A DNA stretch of 64,000 nt from Streptomyces sp. RKAG290 (GTDB taxonomy: Bacteria; Actinomycetota; Actinomycetes; Streptomycetales; Streptomycetaceae), in NCBI RefSeq assembly GCF_023701695.1, contig NZ_JAJOZC010000001.1, positions 5,641,894-5,705,893 of the forward strand. The letters run 5' to 3'. The notes beneath the pieces are model-generated. The model was given only the letters and a program-made list of their open reading frames with translations, did no database searches and was not told the origin of the DNA. The stretch's first letter is position 1; each line of letters begins with the position of its first letter. The translations under genes were made by a program, and so were the position numbers. Of the stretch, positions 35,624 through 43,676 are shown piece after piece.

Positions 35624-37213
35624 GTGAGCGGCGGCTTCGACGCCCGGTCGCTCGCCGTGGTCGTCTTCCTCGGATTCGTCGCCGTGTCGCTGCTGCTCTG
35701 CGGACTCGCCGCGGCCGACCAGGACGATCCGGAACACTTCTACGCGGGCGGCGGCGCCGCTCTCGGCCCGGCCGGCAGCGGCCTGGCCATCGCGGGCGAC
35801 TACATCTCGGCGGCCACCCTGCTCTCCACCACCGGCTCCGTCGCGCTCGCCGGGTTCGACGGCATCCTGTTCGCCCTCGCCACCGTCGCCTCGCTGGTGC
35901 TGGTCATGCGGATACTGGCCGAACCGATGCGCCGCAAGGGCGTGTTCACCCTCGGGGACTTCCTCGCCGACCAGCTCGGCGACCCGTCCGTACGCCGCGC
36001 CCTCGGCATCACGACGCTGGTCGTCCTGACGCCTCTGCTGCTGGTGCAGCTCGCCACCGCGGGCCGCGTCATGGCCTCCGTGTTCGGGCTGCCGGACGGC
36101 GCGCTGACCGCCTGCACGGTCGCCAGCGGCGCTCTGATGGTCTGCTACTCCGCAGTCGGCGGCATGCGCGGCACGGGCTACATCCAGATCCTCAAGGTCG
36201 CGGTGGTGCTGGCCGCGGTCACCCTGCTCGCGGGGCTGGTGCTCGCCCGCCACGGCTGGAACCCGTTCACCCTGTTCGACGCGGCCCGGCACGGCAGTGG
36301 GGCCGGCGGGGCCTACGCGCGCCCCGGGCTCCAGTTCGGCCACACCTTCGCCGGCAACCTGGACCTGCTCGGCTTCCAGCTCACCCTGGTACTCGGGGCC
36401 GCCTGCATGCCGCACATCATGATGCGGCTGCACCCGATGCGCGACAGCTGGACCGTGCGCCGCGCCACCGTCTGGGCGTCGGCCCCGGTGGCCTTCCTGT
36501 GCCTGGGGGTCGTCGTGGTCGGACTCGGCGCGTCCGCCCTGCTGGGCCGCAAGGTCCTGCAGGCGGCGGACCCGGCGGGCGGTACGGCGCTGCTGCTGGT
36601 GACGGGCGCCCTGGACCCGGGCGCCGACGGACCGCGGGAGAGCCTGCTGTTCGCGTTCGTGGCCTGCGCGGTGTTCGCCACGACGCTGGCCGCGGTGGCC
36701 GGCATCACCCTGGCCGCCGCGTCCTCCCTCGCCCGCGACTTCGCCGCCAAGGCCCGCACCCGTACGGCGGTGCGGTCCGACCGGTCCTCCGGACGCGAGA
36801 TCCTGCGCGCCCGGCTGGCCGTCGTCCTGATCGGCGCCCTCTCCGTCTGGGTGTCGACCTACACCCACCAACGCAATCCGCAGGTGCTGCTCTCGCTCTC
36901 GTTCGCCGCCTCCGCCTCCGTACTGCCGCCGGTCCTGCTGTACGCGCTGTTCAGGCCGGGCTTCCGGGCGCGCGGGGTGCGCTGGACGGTGTACGGGACG
37001 CTGCCCCTGATCGCGGTGCTGATGGCGCTCTCGCCCGCGGTCTCCGGCAGCCCCGTCGCACTCTTCCCGGACCGGGACTTCCACTGGTTCCCGCTCCAGA
37101 CGCCGGGCCTGATCACGATCCCGGCCGGATTCCTCCTCGGGTACCTCGGCTCCCGCCCGGTGCGGGCGGAGCGGCCGCGCCGGGCAGATCGTGCAGCTTT
37201 TATTGCGCAATAA
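35624..37213 (+). CDS. Sodium/solute symporter (SSS family)
   Basis: 529 residues with about 13 hydrophobic segments. Family features include G-D-Y-I-S-A-A-T-L-L-S near residue 62, which lies in the unwound helix 1 of LeuT-fold symporters, and Y-S-A-V-G-G-M-R-G-T near residue 177. P-H-I-M-M-R and S-L-A-R-D-F are the A-R-D-F-like motifs of acetate/solute symporters. It should import an organic acid or similar solute with Na+. The GTG at 35624 has no strong ribosome site and overlaps the stop of a short preceding open frame. The last codons (A-F-I-A-Q-stop) are built from a regulatory-looking palindrome. Confidence 0.88.
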   Translation: MSGGFDARSLAVVVFLGFVAVSLLLCGLAAADQDDPEHFYAGGGAALGPAGSGLAIAGDYISAATLLSTTGSVALAGFDGILFALATVASLVLVMRILAEPMRRKGVFTLGDFLADQLGDPSVRRALGITTLVVLTPLLLVQLATAGRVMASVFGLPDGALTACTVASGALMVCYSAVGGMRGTGYIQILKVAVVLAAVTLLAGLVLARHGWNPFTLFDAARHGSGAGGAYARPGLQFGHTFAGNLDLLGFQLTLVLGAACMPHIMMRLHPMRDSWTVRRATVWASAPVAFLCLGVVVVGLGASALLGRKVLQAADPAGGTALLLVTGALDPGADGPRESLLFAFVACAVFATTLAAVAGITLAAASSLARDFAAKARTRTAVRSDRSSGREILRARLAVVLIGALSVWVSTYTHQRNPQVLLSLSFAASASVLPPVLLYALFRPGFRARGVRWTVYGTLPLIAVLMALSPAVSGSPVALFPDRDFHWFPLQTPGLITIPAGFLLGYLGSRPVRAERPRRADRAAFIAQ

Positions 37214-37224
37214 ATATTGCGCAA
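37201..37224. promoter_or_regulatory. Twin TTGCGCAA palindromes, likely ArsR-type operator
   Basis: TATTGCGCAATA at 37201-37212 is a perfect 12-base palindrome. Its first ten bases recur at 37215-37224, so the two sites start 14 bases apart. The AT-rich surroundings are unlike this genome and fit a promoter. The sites lie 28 bases before the ATG of the ArsR-like gene at 37253 and cover the symporter stop codon. Autoregulation of the regulator-exporter pair is the simplest reading. Confidence 0.65.
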
Positions 37225-37252
37225 GTTTTCTTTTCTGTCTAGCGTGCAGGGC

Positions 37253-37840
37253 ATGGCAAGCAACGAGTCCCGCCGGGTCTCCGACCTCGGCACCCTGAAG
37301 GCGTTCGGCCACCCCCTGCGGATGCGGCTGTACCGGGCGCTCTACATCTCCCGGCGGGCCACCGCCTCCCAGCTCGCCGAGCAGGTGGACGAGCAGGTCT
37401 CGCTGGTCAGCTACCACCTGCGCAAGCTCGCCGACCACGGCCTGATCGAGGCGGCCGAGGGACAGGGCAAGGACGCCCGGGAGCGCTGGTGGCAGCCCTC
37501 CTCGAAGGGGCTGAACTTCCGCGACGAGGACTTCCGGGAAGCGCCGGAGATGGCCGCCACCCACGCCGCCGTCGGCCGGCTCTCCTTCGACCAGCACACC
37601 GAGATGTACCGCCGCCACCTGGACGCCTACCAGTCCTGGCAGCCCGAGTGGCGCAGCGCCTCCTTCTCCTCCGAGTACCTGTCCCGGCTCACCGCCCAGG
37701 AGCTCGCCGGGCTCAGCCGCGAGATGCACGAGCTGATCGGCCGGTACGAGGCCCAGGGCCGCGCCCGGGAGGAGGCGGGCGACTCGGAGAACCGCGAGAA
37801 CGTCGCCGTGCACGTGTACGGATTCCCGTTCCGGACCTGA
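37253..37840 (+). CDS. ArsR-like winged-helix transcriptional regulator
   Basis: 195 residues. The N-terminal winged helix (about 8-85) has L-K-A-F-G-H-P-L-R-M-R-L-Y-R-A-L, then A-S-Q-L-A-E-Q-V and V-S-Y-H-L-R-K-L-A-D-H-G-L-I as recognition helix. The C-terminal half is a charged helical extension (S-F-D-Q-H-T-E-M-Y-R-R-H-L). No Cys-based metal site is present, so it probably senses an organic ligand. The ATG at 37253 is preferred; an upstream in-frame start at 37217 would lie inside the twin palindromes. The MFS gene starts 26 bases after its stop, forming a regulator-exporter pair. Confidence 0.87.
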   Translation: MASNESRRVSDLGTLKAFGHPLRMRLYRALYISRRATASQLAEQVDEQVSLVSYHLRKLADHGLIEAAEGQGKDARERWWQPSSKGLNFRDEDFREAPEMAATHAAVGRLSFDQHTEMYRRHLDAYQSWQPEWRSASFSSEYLSRLTAQELAGLSREMHELIGRYEAQGRAREEAGDSENRENVAVHVYGFPFRT

Positions 37841-37865
37841 CCCGGCGACCCGAGAGGACGATCCC

Positions 37866-39125
37866 GTGACCGTCACAGCGCCCGCCGCCGAAGCCCCGCA
37901 ACGCCCCGCCCACCGGGACGCCAACGTCCGGCGCTGGCTCGGCGCGTACACCCTGTCCATGATCGGCGACAGCGTCTACTACATGGCCCTGGCCTGGGCC
38001 GCCGCCCGCACCGGCAGCGCCTCGCAGACCGGGCTGGTACTGGCGGCCGGCTCCGTGCCCAGGGCGCTGCTGCTGCTCGGCGGGGGAGTGCTCGCCGACC
38101 GGCTCGGACCGCGCCGCGTCGTGATCGCGAGCGACACCGCCCGCTGCCTCGTCATCCTGGGCCTGGCCGGCGCCCTGCTCCTCACCTCGCCCACCGTGTG
38201 GATGCTGATAGCCGTCGCGCTCGTGTTCGGCGCCGCCGACGCCCTCTTCCTGCCCGCCGTCGGTGCCCTGCCTCCGAGGATCACCGCGCCCGGACAGCTG
38301 GCCCGGGTCCAGGGCCTGCGCGGCCTTGCCACCCGTACCGCCAACGTCGTCGGCGCCCCGCTCGGCGGGGTCGCGGTGGCCGTCGGCGGGCCGGTCCTCG
38401 CCTTCGCCGCCGCGGGCGTGCTCTTCGCCGTCTCGCTGCCGCTGCTGCTGGCCGTACGGATGGGACCGCTGCCCGCACCGGACGAGGCGCCGGAGCAGGC
38501 TGCCGAACCCGCCGGCTCGCCATGGCGCGAACTCGTCGGCGGACTGCGCCACATCCGCCGCCATCCGCTGCTCGGGCCGCTCATGCTCGTCGTCGCGGTC
38601 AGCGAACTGGGCTTCGTCGGCCCGCTCAACCTCGGCCTGGTCCTGCTCAGCGGGGAACGCGGCTGGGGCGCATCCGGCATGGGCTGGGTCATCGCCGCCT
38701 TCGGCATCGGCGCCGGCGCGTCCGCCCTGCTGCTCGCCGTGCGCGGCCACGTCCCCCGGGCCGGGCTCGTCATGTGCCTCACCGTGCTGGTCGGCGCCGT
38801 CGCCATCGCCGCCCTGGCGTACGCGCCCTCCGTGCCGCTCGCCGCCGGGGTCGCGGTCGTCATCGGGCTCTTCGCCGGACTCGGCGGCGCCCTGTGCGGC
38901 GCCCTCGTGCAGACCGCAGCCGACCCCGCCTACCTGGGCCGGGTCACCTCGGTCTCGACGCTCTTCACGCACGCCCTGTCGCCGCTCAGCTACCCGGTCA
39001 CCGGCGCGGCCGTCGCCCTCTGGGGCACCGGTCCGGTCTTCGTCGCCAGCGCCTTGCTGTGCGCGGCGGGCGCGGTGACGGGCCTGGCCGTCTCCCGGCT
39101 GCGCCGCGCGGAACTCCCGCGCTGA
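37866..39125 (+). CDS. MFS transporter (probable drug or metabolite exporter)
   Basis: 419 residues with about 12 membrane segments in two halves joined by a charged loop near 200-220. The motif G-V-L-A-D-R-L-G-P-R-R near residue 78 is the cytoplasmic loop 2-3 signature of the major facilitator superfamily. The general look (M-I-G-D-S-V-Y-Y-M-A-L-A-W near residue 37) is that of DHA-like exporters. The GTG at 37866 has GAGAGGA upstream. It is encoded directly after the ArsR-like gene, which probably represses both. Substrate unknown. Confidence 0.9.
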   Translation: MTVTAPAAEAPQRPAHRDANVRRWLGAYTLSMIGDSVYYMALAWAAARTGSASQTGLVLAAGSVPRALLLLGGGVLADRLGPRRVVIASDTARCLVILGLAGALLLTSPTVWMLIAVALVFGAADALFLPAVGALPPRITAPGQLARVQGLRGLATRTANVVGAPLGGVAVAVGGPVLAFAAAGVLFAVSLPLLLAVRMGPLPAPDEAPEQAAEPAGSPWRELVGGLRHIRRHPLLGPLMLVVAVSELGFVGPLNLGLVLLSGERGWGASGMGWVIAAFGIGAGASALLLAVRGHVPRAGLVMCLTVLVGAVAIAALAYAPSVPLAAGVAVVIGLFAGLGGALCGALVQTAADPAYLGRVTSVSTLFTHALSPLSYPVTGAAVALWGTGPVFVASALLCAAGAVTGLAVSRLRRAELPR

Positions 39126-39159
39126 GCACCCCGGGGGCGCCGGGCCCGCCGCGCCCGGA

Positions 39160-39792
39160 CTACATGCCGAGCTTCGCCGTCGTCACCCGGGCGATCGCCT
39201 CCTTCTCGCCCTCCAGCTCCACCCGCGCCGCGTCCTGCCGCCCGAAGGCGAACAGCAGGAGCTCGCCCGGCTCACCGGTCACCGTCACCACCGGGGTGCC
39301 CTTGTGCGCGACCGCGGTCTGCCCGTCCGGCCGGCGCAGCACCAGCCCCACGGGGGCCTTGCGCCCCAGCATCCGGGCCGCCTTCTCCGTACGCGCCCAC
39401 AGGACGTCGGCGAAGACCGGGTCCAGCTCCCGCGCCGACCAGTCGGGCTGGGCCCGGCGCACGTCTTCCGTATGGATGTAGAACTCGACGGTGTTGGCGA
39501 CCTCGTCCAGCTGCTTCAGCCCGAAGGGTGACATCCGTGGCGGCCCCGTCCGGATCAGCTGGATCAGTTCCTCGTACGGCTTCGCGGTGAATTCGGCCTG
39601 GACCCGGTCACGCCGGTTCTTCAGCGGACCGATCAGCATTCCGGCCGCCGCGTCCGGCCGGCGCTCCCGCAGCACCACATGGGCCGCCAGGTCCCGGGCC
39701 GTCCAGCCGTGGCAGAGGGTCGGGGCCTCGGGGCCGGCCGCCTCCAACAGGTCGGCAAGCAGAAGTCGTTCGCGCTTCGCATGGGTCGACAT
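39160..39792 (-). CDS. TIGR03085-family protein (mycothiol-dependent-type DinB fold)
   Basis: 210 residues. The N-terminal part resembles the metal-binding DinB/mycothiol maleylpyruvate isomerase fold: R-L-L-L-A-D-L-L-E, T-L-C-H-G-W-T-A-R-D-L-A-A-H and a second H-T-E-D. These His and Asp residues are where the family binds metal. The second half is a beta-rich domain. No enzymatic activity is known to me for this subfamily. The ATG at 39792 has a weak GGCGGA site. It is divergent from hisI by 84 bases and convergent with the MFS gene. Confidence 0.83.
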   Translation of the reverse strand: MSTHAKRERLLLADLLEAAGPEAPTLCHGWTARDLAAHVVLRERRPDAAAGMLIGPLKNRRDRVQAEFTAKPYEELIQLIRTGPPRMSPFGLKQLDEVANTVEFYIHTEDVRRAQPDWSARELDPVFADVLWARTEKAARMLGRKAPVGLVLRRPDGQTAVAHKGTPVVTVTGEPGELLLFAFGRQDAARVELEGEKEAIARVTTAKLGM

Positions 39793-39876
39793 GTCCGCCA
39801 GCGTACGACCGGTGTCCAGCGTCCGCCCAGTGGACGCACGCCCGAACGCCACTCGCGGCCACGGCACAATGGGCAC

Positions 39877-40260
39877 ATGACCAGCACGCCCACGCCCGGC
39901 ACACCAGCGCCCGCCAGTGACCTCGACCCCGCCATCGCCGCCCGCCTCAAGCGCGGCGCCGACGGACTGGTCCCGGCCATCGCCCAGCAGTACGACACCG
40001 GCGAGGTGCTGATGCTCGGCTGGATGGACGACGAGGCCCTGCACCGCACGCTCACCACCGGCCGCTGCACCTACTGGTCGCGCAGCCGCCAGGAGTACTG
40101 GGTCAAGGGCGACACCTCGGGCCACATCCAGCAGGTCAAGTCCGTCGCCCTGGACTGCGACGCCGACACCGTCCTCGTCCGGGTCGACCAGACCGGCGCC
40201 GCCTGCCACACCGGCGACCGCACCTGTTTCGACGCCGACGTCCTCCCGCTCGGACAGTAG
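39877..40260 (+). CDS. hisI: Phosphoribosyl-AMP cyclohydrolase
   Basis: 127 residues, cyclohydrolase only, with no fused pyrophosphatase domain. It opens the adenine ring of PR-AMP in histidine synthesis. The conserved L-G-W-M-D-D-E-A lies near residue 47, and T-Y-W-S-R-S-R-Q-E-Y-W-V-K-G-D-T-S-G-H near 68-86. The metal-binding D-C-D-A-D and C-H-T-G...C segments come near the end. trpE starts 11 bases after its stop, so a his gene and a trp gene share a transcript here, apart from the main his operon. Confidence 0.96.
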   Translation: MTSTPTPGTPAPASDLDPAIAARLKRGADGLVPAIAQQYDTGEVLMLGWMDDEALHRTLTTGRCTYWSRSRQEYWVKGDTSGHIQQVKSVALDCDADTVLVRVDQTGAACHTGDRTCFDADVLPLGQ

Positions 40261-40271
40261 GGTCTGCCGCC

Positions 40272-41759
40272 ATGGATCTCGACACGTTCCGCAAGCTGGC
40301 CGTCGACCGGCGCGTCATCCCCGTCACCCGCCGGCTCCTCGCCGACGGCGACACCCCCGTCGGGCTCTACCGCAAGCTCGCGGGCGAGCGCACCGGCACC
40401 TTCCTCCTCGAATCCGCGGAGAACGGCCGCACCTGGTCGCGCTACTCCTTCATCGGGGTCCGCAGCGCCGCCACGCTCACCACCCGCGACGGCGAGGCCC
40501 ACTGGGACGGCACCCCGCCGGTCGGCGTGCCCGTCGACGGCGACCCGCTGCACGCGCTGCGCGCCACCATCGAGACGCTGCACACCCCGCACGACCAGGA
40601 AGCCGGTCTGCCGCCCTTCACCGGCGGCATGGTCGGCTACCTCGGGTACGACATCGTGCGCCGGCTGGAGCGGATCGGCGAGAGCGGGGGAGACGACCTC
40701 AAGCTCCCCGAGCTGACGATGCTGCTCACCTCCGACCTGGCGGTCCTGGACCACTGGGACGGCAGCGTCCTGCTGATCGCCAACGCGATCAACCACAACG
40801 ACCTGGCCACCGGCGTCGACGAGGCGTACACCGACGCCGTGGGCCGGCTCGACGCCATGGAGCAGGACCTGCGCCGCCCCGTCGAGAACGCCCCCGCCAC
40901 CCTGCCGCCCTCCGAGCTCCCGCCGTACACCGCACTGTGGGGCGGCAAGGCGTACCAGGACGCCGTCGAGGACGTGAAGGAGCGCATCAGGGCCGGCGAG
41001 GCCTTCCAGGTCGTCCCCTCCCAGCGCTTCGAAACCCCCTGCACGGCAAGCGCACTGGACGTCTACCGGGTACTGCGCGCCACCAACCCCTCGCCGTACA
41101 TGTACCTCTTCCGGTTCGACGGCTTCGACGTCGCCGGCTCCAGCCCCGAGGCCCTCGTCAAGGTCGAGGACGGCCGTGCGATGGTCCATCCGATCGCCGG
41201 GACCCGGCACCGCGGCGCCACCCCGCAGGAGGACCAGGCGCTCGGCGAGGAGCTCCTCGCCGACCCGAAGGAACGCGCCGAGCACCTGATGCTCGTCGAC
41301 CTCGGCCGCAACGACCTGGGACGGGTGTGCGAGCCCGGCAGCGTCGAGGTCGTCGACTTCATGTCGGTCGAGCGGTACTCGCACGTGATGCACATCGTGT
41401 CCACCGTCACCGGCCGCGTCGCCGAAGGACGCAGCGCCTTCGACGTCCTCACCGCCTGCTTCCCGGCGGGCACCCTGTCCGGCGCCCCCAAGCCGCGCGC
41501 CATGCAGATCATCGAGGAGCTCGAACCCACCCGCCGCGGCCTGTACGGCGGCTGCGTCGGCTACCTCGACTTCGCCGGGAACTCCGACACCGCCATCGCC
41601 ATCCGCACCGCACTGCTGCGCGACGGCACGGCGTACGTCCAGGCAGGGGCGGGCGTCGTCGCCGACTCCGACCCGGTCGCGGAGGACACCGAGTGCCGCA
41701 ACAAGGCCGCCGCGGTCCTGCGCGCGGTGCACACGGCGAACCGTCTGCGCGCCGGCTGA
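40272..41759 (+). CDS. trpE: Anthranilate synthase component I
   Basis: 495 residues. It converts chorismate to anthranilate with ammonia from the TrpG subunit, which is not in this window. The tryptophan-feedback site L-L-E-S-A lies near residue 42. P-I-A-G-T-R, D-L-G-R-N-D-L-G-R and A-G-T-L-S-G-A-P-K are the chorismate-binding motifs. The start lies only 11 bases after hisI, so the transcription attenuator known before trpE in some streptomycetes cannot fit in between. Control would act at the hisI promoter or elsewhere. Confidence 0.96.
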   Translation: MDLDTFRKLAVDRRVIPVTRRLLADGDTPVGLYRKLAGERTGTFLLESAENGRTWSRYSFIGVRSAATLTTRDGEAHWDGTPPVGVPVDGDPLHALRATIETLHTPHDQEAGLPPFTGGMVGYLGYDIVRRLERIGESGGDDLKLPELTMLLTSDLAVLDHWDGSVLLIANAINHNDLATGVDEAYTDAVGRLDAMEQDLRRPVENAPATLPPSELPPYTALWGGKAYQDAVEDVKERIRAGEAFQVVPSQRFETPCTASALDVYRVLRATNPSPYMYLFRFDGFDVAGSSPEALVKVEDGRAMVHPIAGTRHRGATPQEDQALGEELLADPKERAEHLMLVDLGRNDLGRVCEPGSVEVVDFMSVERYSHVMHIVSTVTGRVAEGRSAFDVLTACFPAGTLSGAPKPRAMQIIEELEPTRRGLYGGCVGYLDFAGNSDTAIAIRTALLRDGTAYVQAGAGVVADSDPVAEDTECRNKAAAVLRAVHTANRLRAG

Positions 41760-41856
41760 GTGCGGCGGGGGCACACCCGGGGAGCCGCGTCGAGAGGGCT
41801 TCTTCTCACACCCCCCATGTGCCCGTCCCCCGGGGCGGTAGGGGATAGTGGGGTAC

Positions 41857-42504
41857 GTGAGTGCTGTCCCCGTACCCCAGCCCCGTGCCGAAGCCGCCAC
41901 CGCGCCCGACAGCGCGGGCAGCCGCAGAAGCCTGGCCGCCGGCCTGCTCCTCGGGGCAGCCGGCGCCACCGTCGTCCTGCTCGCCTCGGGGCAGACCTGG
42001 GCCGAGGGCCGCGCCGCGGTCGGTGGCGGAGCCCTGCCGCTGAGCGCGGACGGACAGGACGTCACCGGCCTTCCGGCGGCCCTGGCCATAGTCGGCCTGG
42101 CCGCCCTCGTCGCCGTCTTCGCCGTCCGCAGCGGCGGCCGGCTGCTCGTGGCCGGGCTGCTGGCCCTCAGCGGCCTGGGCGCCGCACTGAGCGCCTTCCT
42201 CGGCGCCTCCGACAGTGCCGCGCTCGACGAGAAGGCCGCACAGACCACCGGCGACAGCTCCGCCACCATCGAGGCCCTCGGCCACACCGCCTGGCCGTAC
42301 GTGACCGCGGCCGGCGGCCTGCTGATCCTGCTCGCCGGGCTGCTCGCCATGCGCTACGGCCGGAACTGGCCCACCATGTCCGGGCGGTACGAGCGCGACG
42401 GCACCCCGCGCCCCCGCAAGGCCCCCCGCGCCCCGGACCCCGACCGGCCCGAGGACCTGTGGAAGGCCCTGGACCGCGGCGAGGACCCGACGCGCGAGGC
42501 ATGA
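41857..42504 (+). CDS. Trp-cluster-associated membrane protein (TIGR02234)
   Basis: 215 residues with three to four membrane segments (L-A-A-G-L-L-L-G-A-A-G-A-T-V-V-L-L, A-L-A-I-V-G-L-A-A-L-V-A-V-F, L-L-V-A-G-L-L-A-L-S-G-L-G and G-G-L-L-I-L-L-A-G-L-L-A). A charged tail ends in W-K-A-L-D-R-G-E-D-P. Actinobacteria keep this family beside trp genes, but no activity is known. The GTG at 41857 is chosen near GGGG; an in-frame GTG at 41848 exists. It lies 97 bases after trpE. Confidence 0.82.
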   Translation: MSAVPVPQPRAEAATAPDSAGSRRSLAAGLLLGAAGATVVLLASGQTWAEGRAAVGGGALPLSADGQDVTGLPAALAIVGLAALVAVFAVRSGGRLLVAGLLALSGLGAALSAFLGASDSAALDEKAAQTTGDSSATIEALGHTAWPYVTAAGGLLILLAGLLAMRYGRNWPTMSGRYERDGTPRPRKAPRAPDPDRPEDLWKALDRGEDPTREA

Positions 42505-42641
42505 CCCCCCAGCTCACGTCCTCCCCGCACGTACGGGACAATGGCGTGAGCTCGCAGCACAGCGGCACCCACAGCGGCACCGGCTTTGCACCCAGCGGAA
42601 CCGAGCGATACCAACAGCGCAATACCAACGAGGAGCAACTC

Positions 42642-42890
42642 ATGGCGGGCAGCAGCCACGGACACACCCCGGCCGCCTGGACCGGTGTCACCATCTCCTT
42701 CATCGGCTTCTGCATCGCAGGCGTCTTCATGGTCGCGGCCAACCCGCTCGGCTTCTGGGCCGGTATCGCCGTCACCGTCATCGGCGGCATCGTGGGCCTC
42801 GGCATGAAGGCGGCCGGCCTCGGCATGCCGAAGGAGTCGGCGGAGCTGGCCCAGGCCAGGGCCCGCGCCGGGCAGGCGCAGACCTCCTGA
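42642..42890 (+). CDS. HGxxPAAW-motif small membrane protein
   Basis: 82 residues. It carries the eponymous H-G-H-T-P-A-A-W at about residues 6-13 and two membrane segments (V-T-I-S-F-I-G-F-C-I-A-G-V-F-M-V and A-G-I-A-V-T-V-I-G-G-I-V-G). A helical tail follows. The family is a small actinobacterial group of unknown role. The ATG at 42642 has GAGGAG seven bases upstream, a strong site that decides against earlier in-frame starts such as GTG at 42546. It lies in the trpE-trpC interval with two other membrane proteins. Confidence 0.82.
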   Translation: MAGSSHGHTPAAWTGVTISFIGFCIAGVFMVAANPLGFWAGIAVTVIGGIVGLGMKAAGLGMPKESAELAQARARAGQAQTS

Positions 42891-42970
42891 CCCCGTCCGC
42901 AGGACGCAGGCGTGCGAGGCGCAGCCCGGTCCGGGCTGCGCCTTTGCGCATCAACGGCGACAATCGCCGA

Positions 42971-43549
42971 GTGGAAGCAACGCCGTCACCAGCCGCCGCC
43001 CCGCCGGCGCAGGGCCACAGCCCCGCGCCCGGCGCCCCTGAGCCGCCTCCCGGGCCGCCGCAGGCGCCCGGCGGGCACCTGCCCGCCCCGGGGCCGCCCA
43101 CCGGGCACCCGGGCCCGCCCCCGGCGTTCTTCCGGCCGGCCCCCGTCCCCGCCTCGCGGCTGCGGCGGATCGCCGGCCCGGCAGGTGTCATGGCCGGCAT
43201 CATCGCGGCCTTCGGCTACGTCGGCTCCGTCGACCCGAACCAGCCAGGCCACTACCCGGTCTGCCCGTTGCTCCGGCTCACGGGCATCTACTGCCCCGGC
43301 TGCGGCGGGCTGCGCAGCGCCCACGCCGTCGCCCACGGCGACATCGCGGCGGCGTTCGGCTCCAACGCCCTGGCCGTCATCGGCTACGGGATCTTCGCCG
43401 TGCTCTGGGTCGGCTGGATGGTCCGAGCGGCCGCCGGGAAGCCCGTGCGGATCACGCTGAAGCCCGTCCACTGGTGGGGGATCGGAGCCGTGCTGCTGAT
43501 CTTCACCGTCGTCCGGAATCTGCCGTTCGGTTCGGTGCTGGCGCCGTGA
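42971..43549 (+). CDS. DUF2752 membrane protein
   Basis: 192 residues. The first 60 are low-complexity Pro/Gly/Ala. The DUF2752 core is C-P-L-L-R-L-T-G-I-Y-C-P-G-C-G-G-L-R-S-A-H (residues about 98-118), with its conserved Cys cluster, followed by membrane segments. The Cys pattern could bind a metal or act in thiol chemistry, but no function is established. The GTG at 42971 is inferred; an upstream TTG at 42944 would add nine residues. It precedes trpC by 127 bases. Confidence 0.82.
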   Translation: MEATPSPAAAPPAQGHSPAPGAPEPPPGPPQAPGGHLPAPGPPTGHPGPPPAFFRPAPVPASRLRRIAGPAGVMAGIIAAFGYVGSVDPNQPGHYPVCPLLRLTGIYCPGCGGLRSAHAVAHGDIAAAFGSNALAVIGYGIFAVLWVGWMVRAAAGKPVRITLKPVHWWGIGAVLLIFTVVRNLPFGSVLAP

Positions 43550-43676
43550 ATGCCCAGGTAGTGGGACATCCGGCGGCCGGATGCGGGCCCATCGGCCTCC
43601 TGCGGATACCATCGGTATGGCTGATCCTGTTCCCTTGTCAGTTCCTTTGTCACCGTCCCGGAAGGGGGCCGCTCGC

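Noticed and set aside
35523..35627. 34-codon frame whose stop overlaps the symporter GTG
   Set aside because: Ser/Thr/Ala-rich with no ribosome site; not supported as a gene, though coupling to the symporter start cannot be excluded.
37217..37252. Upstream start for the ArsR-like protein
   Set aside because: It would begin inside the twin palindromes with no ribosome site; ATG 37253 fits the conserved N-terminus.
40260..40272. Tryptophan attenuator before trpE
   Set aside because: Only 11 bases separate hisI and trpE, too short for a leader peptide and hairpins.
42546..42641. Upstream GTG start for the HGxxPAAW protein
   Set aside because: The added sequence is low-complexity, and a strong GAGGAG site precedes the ATG at 42642.
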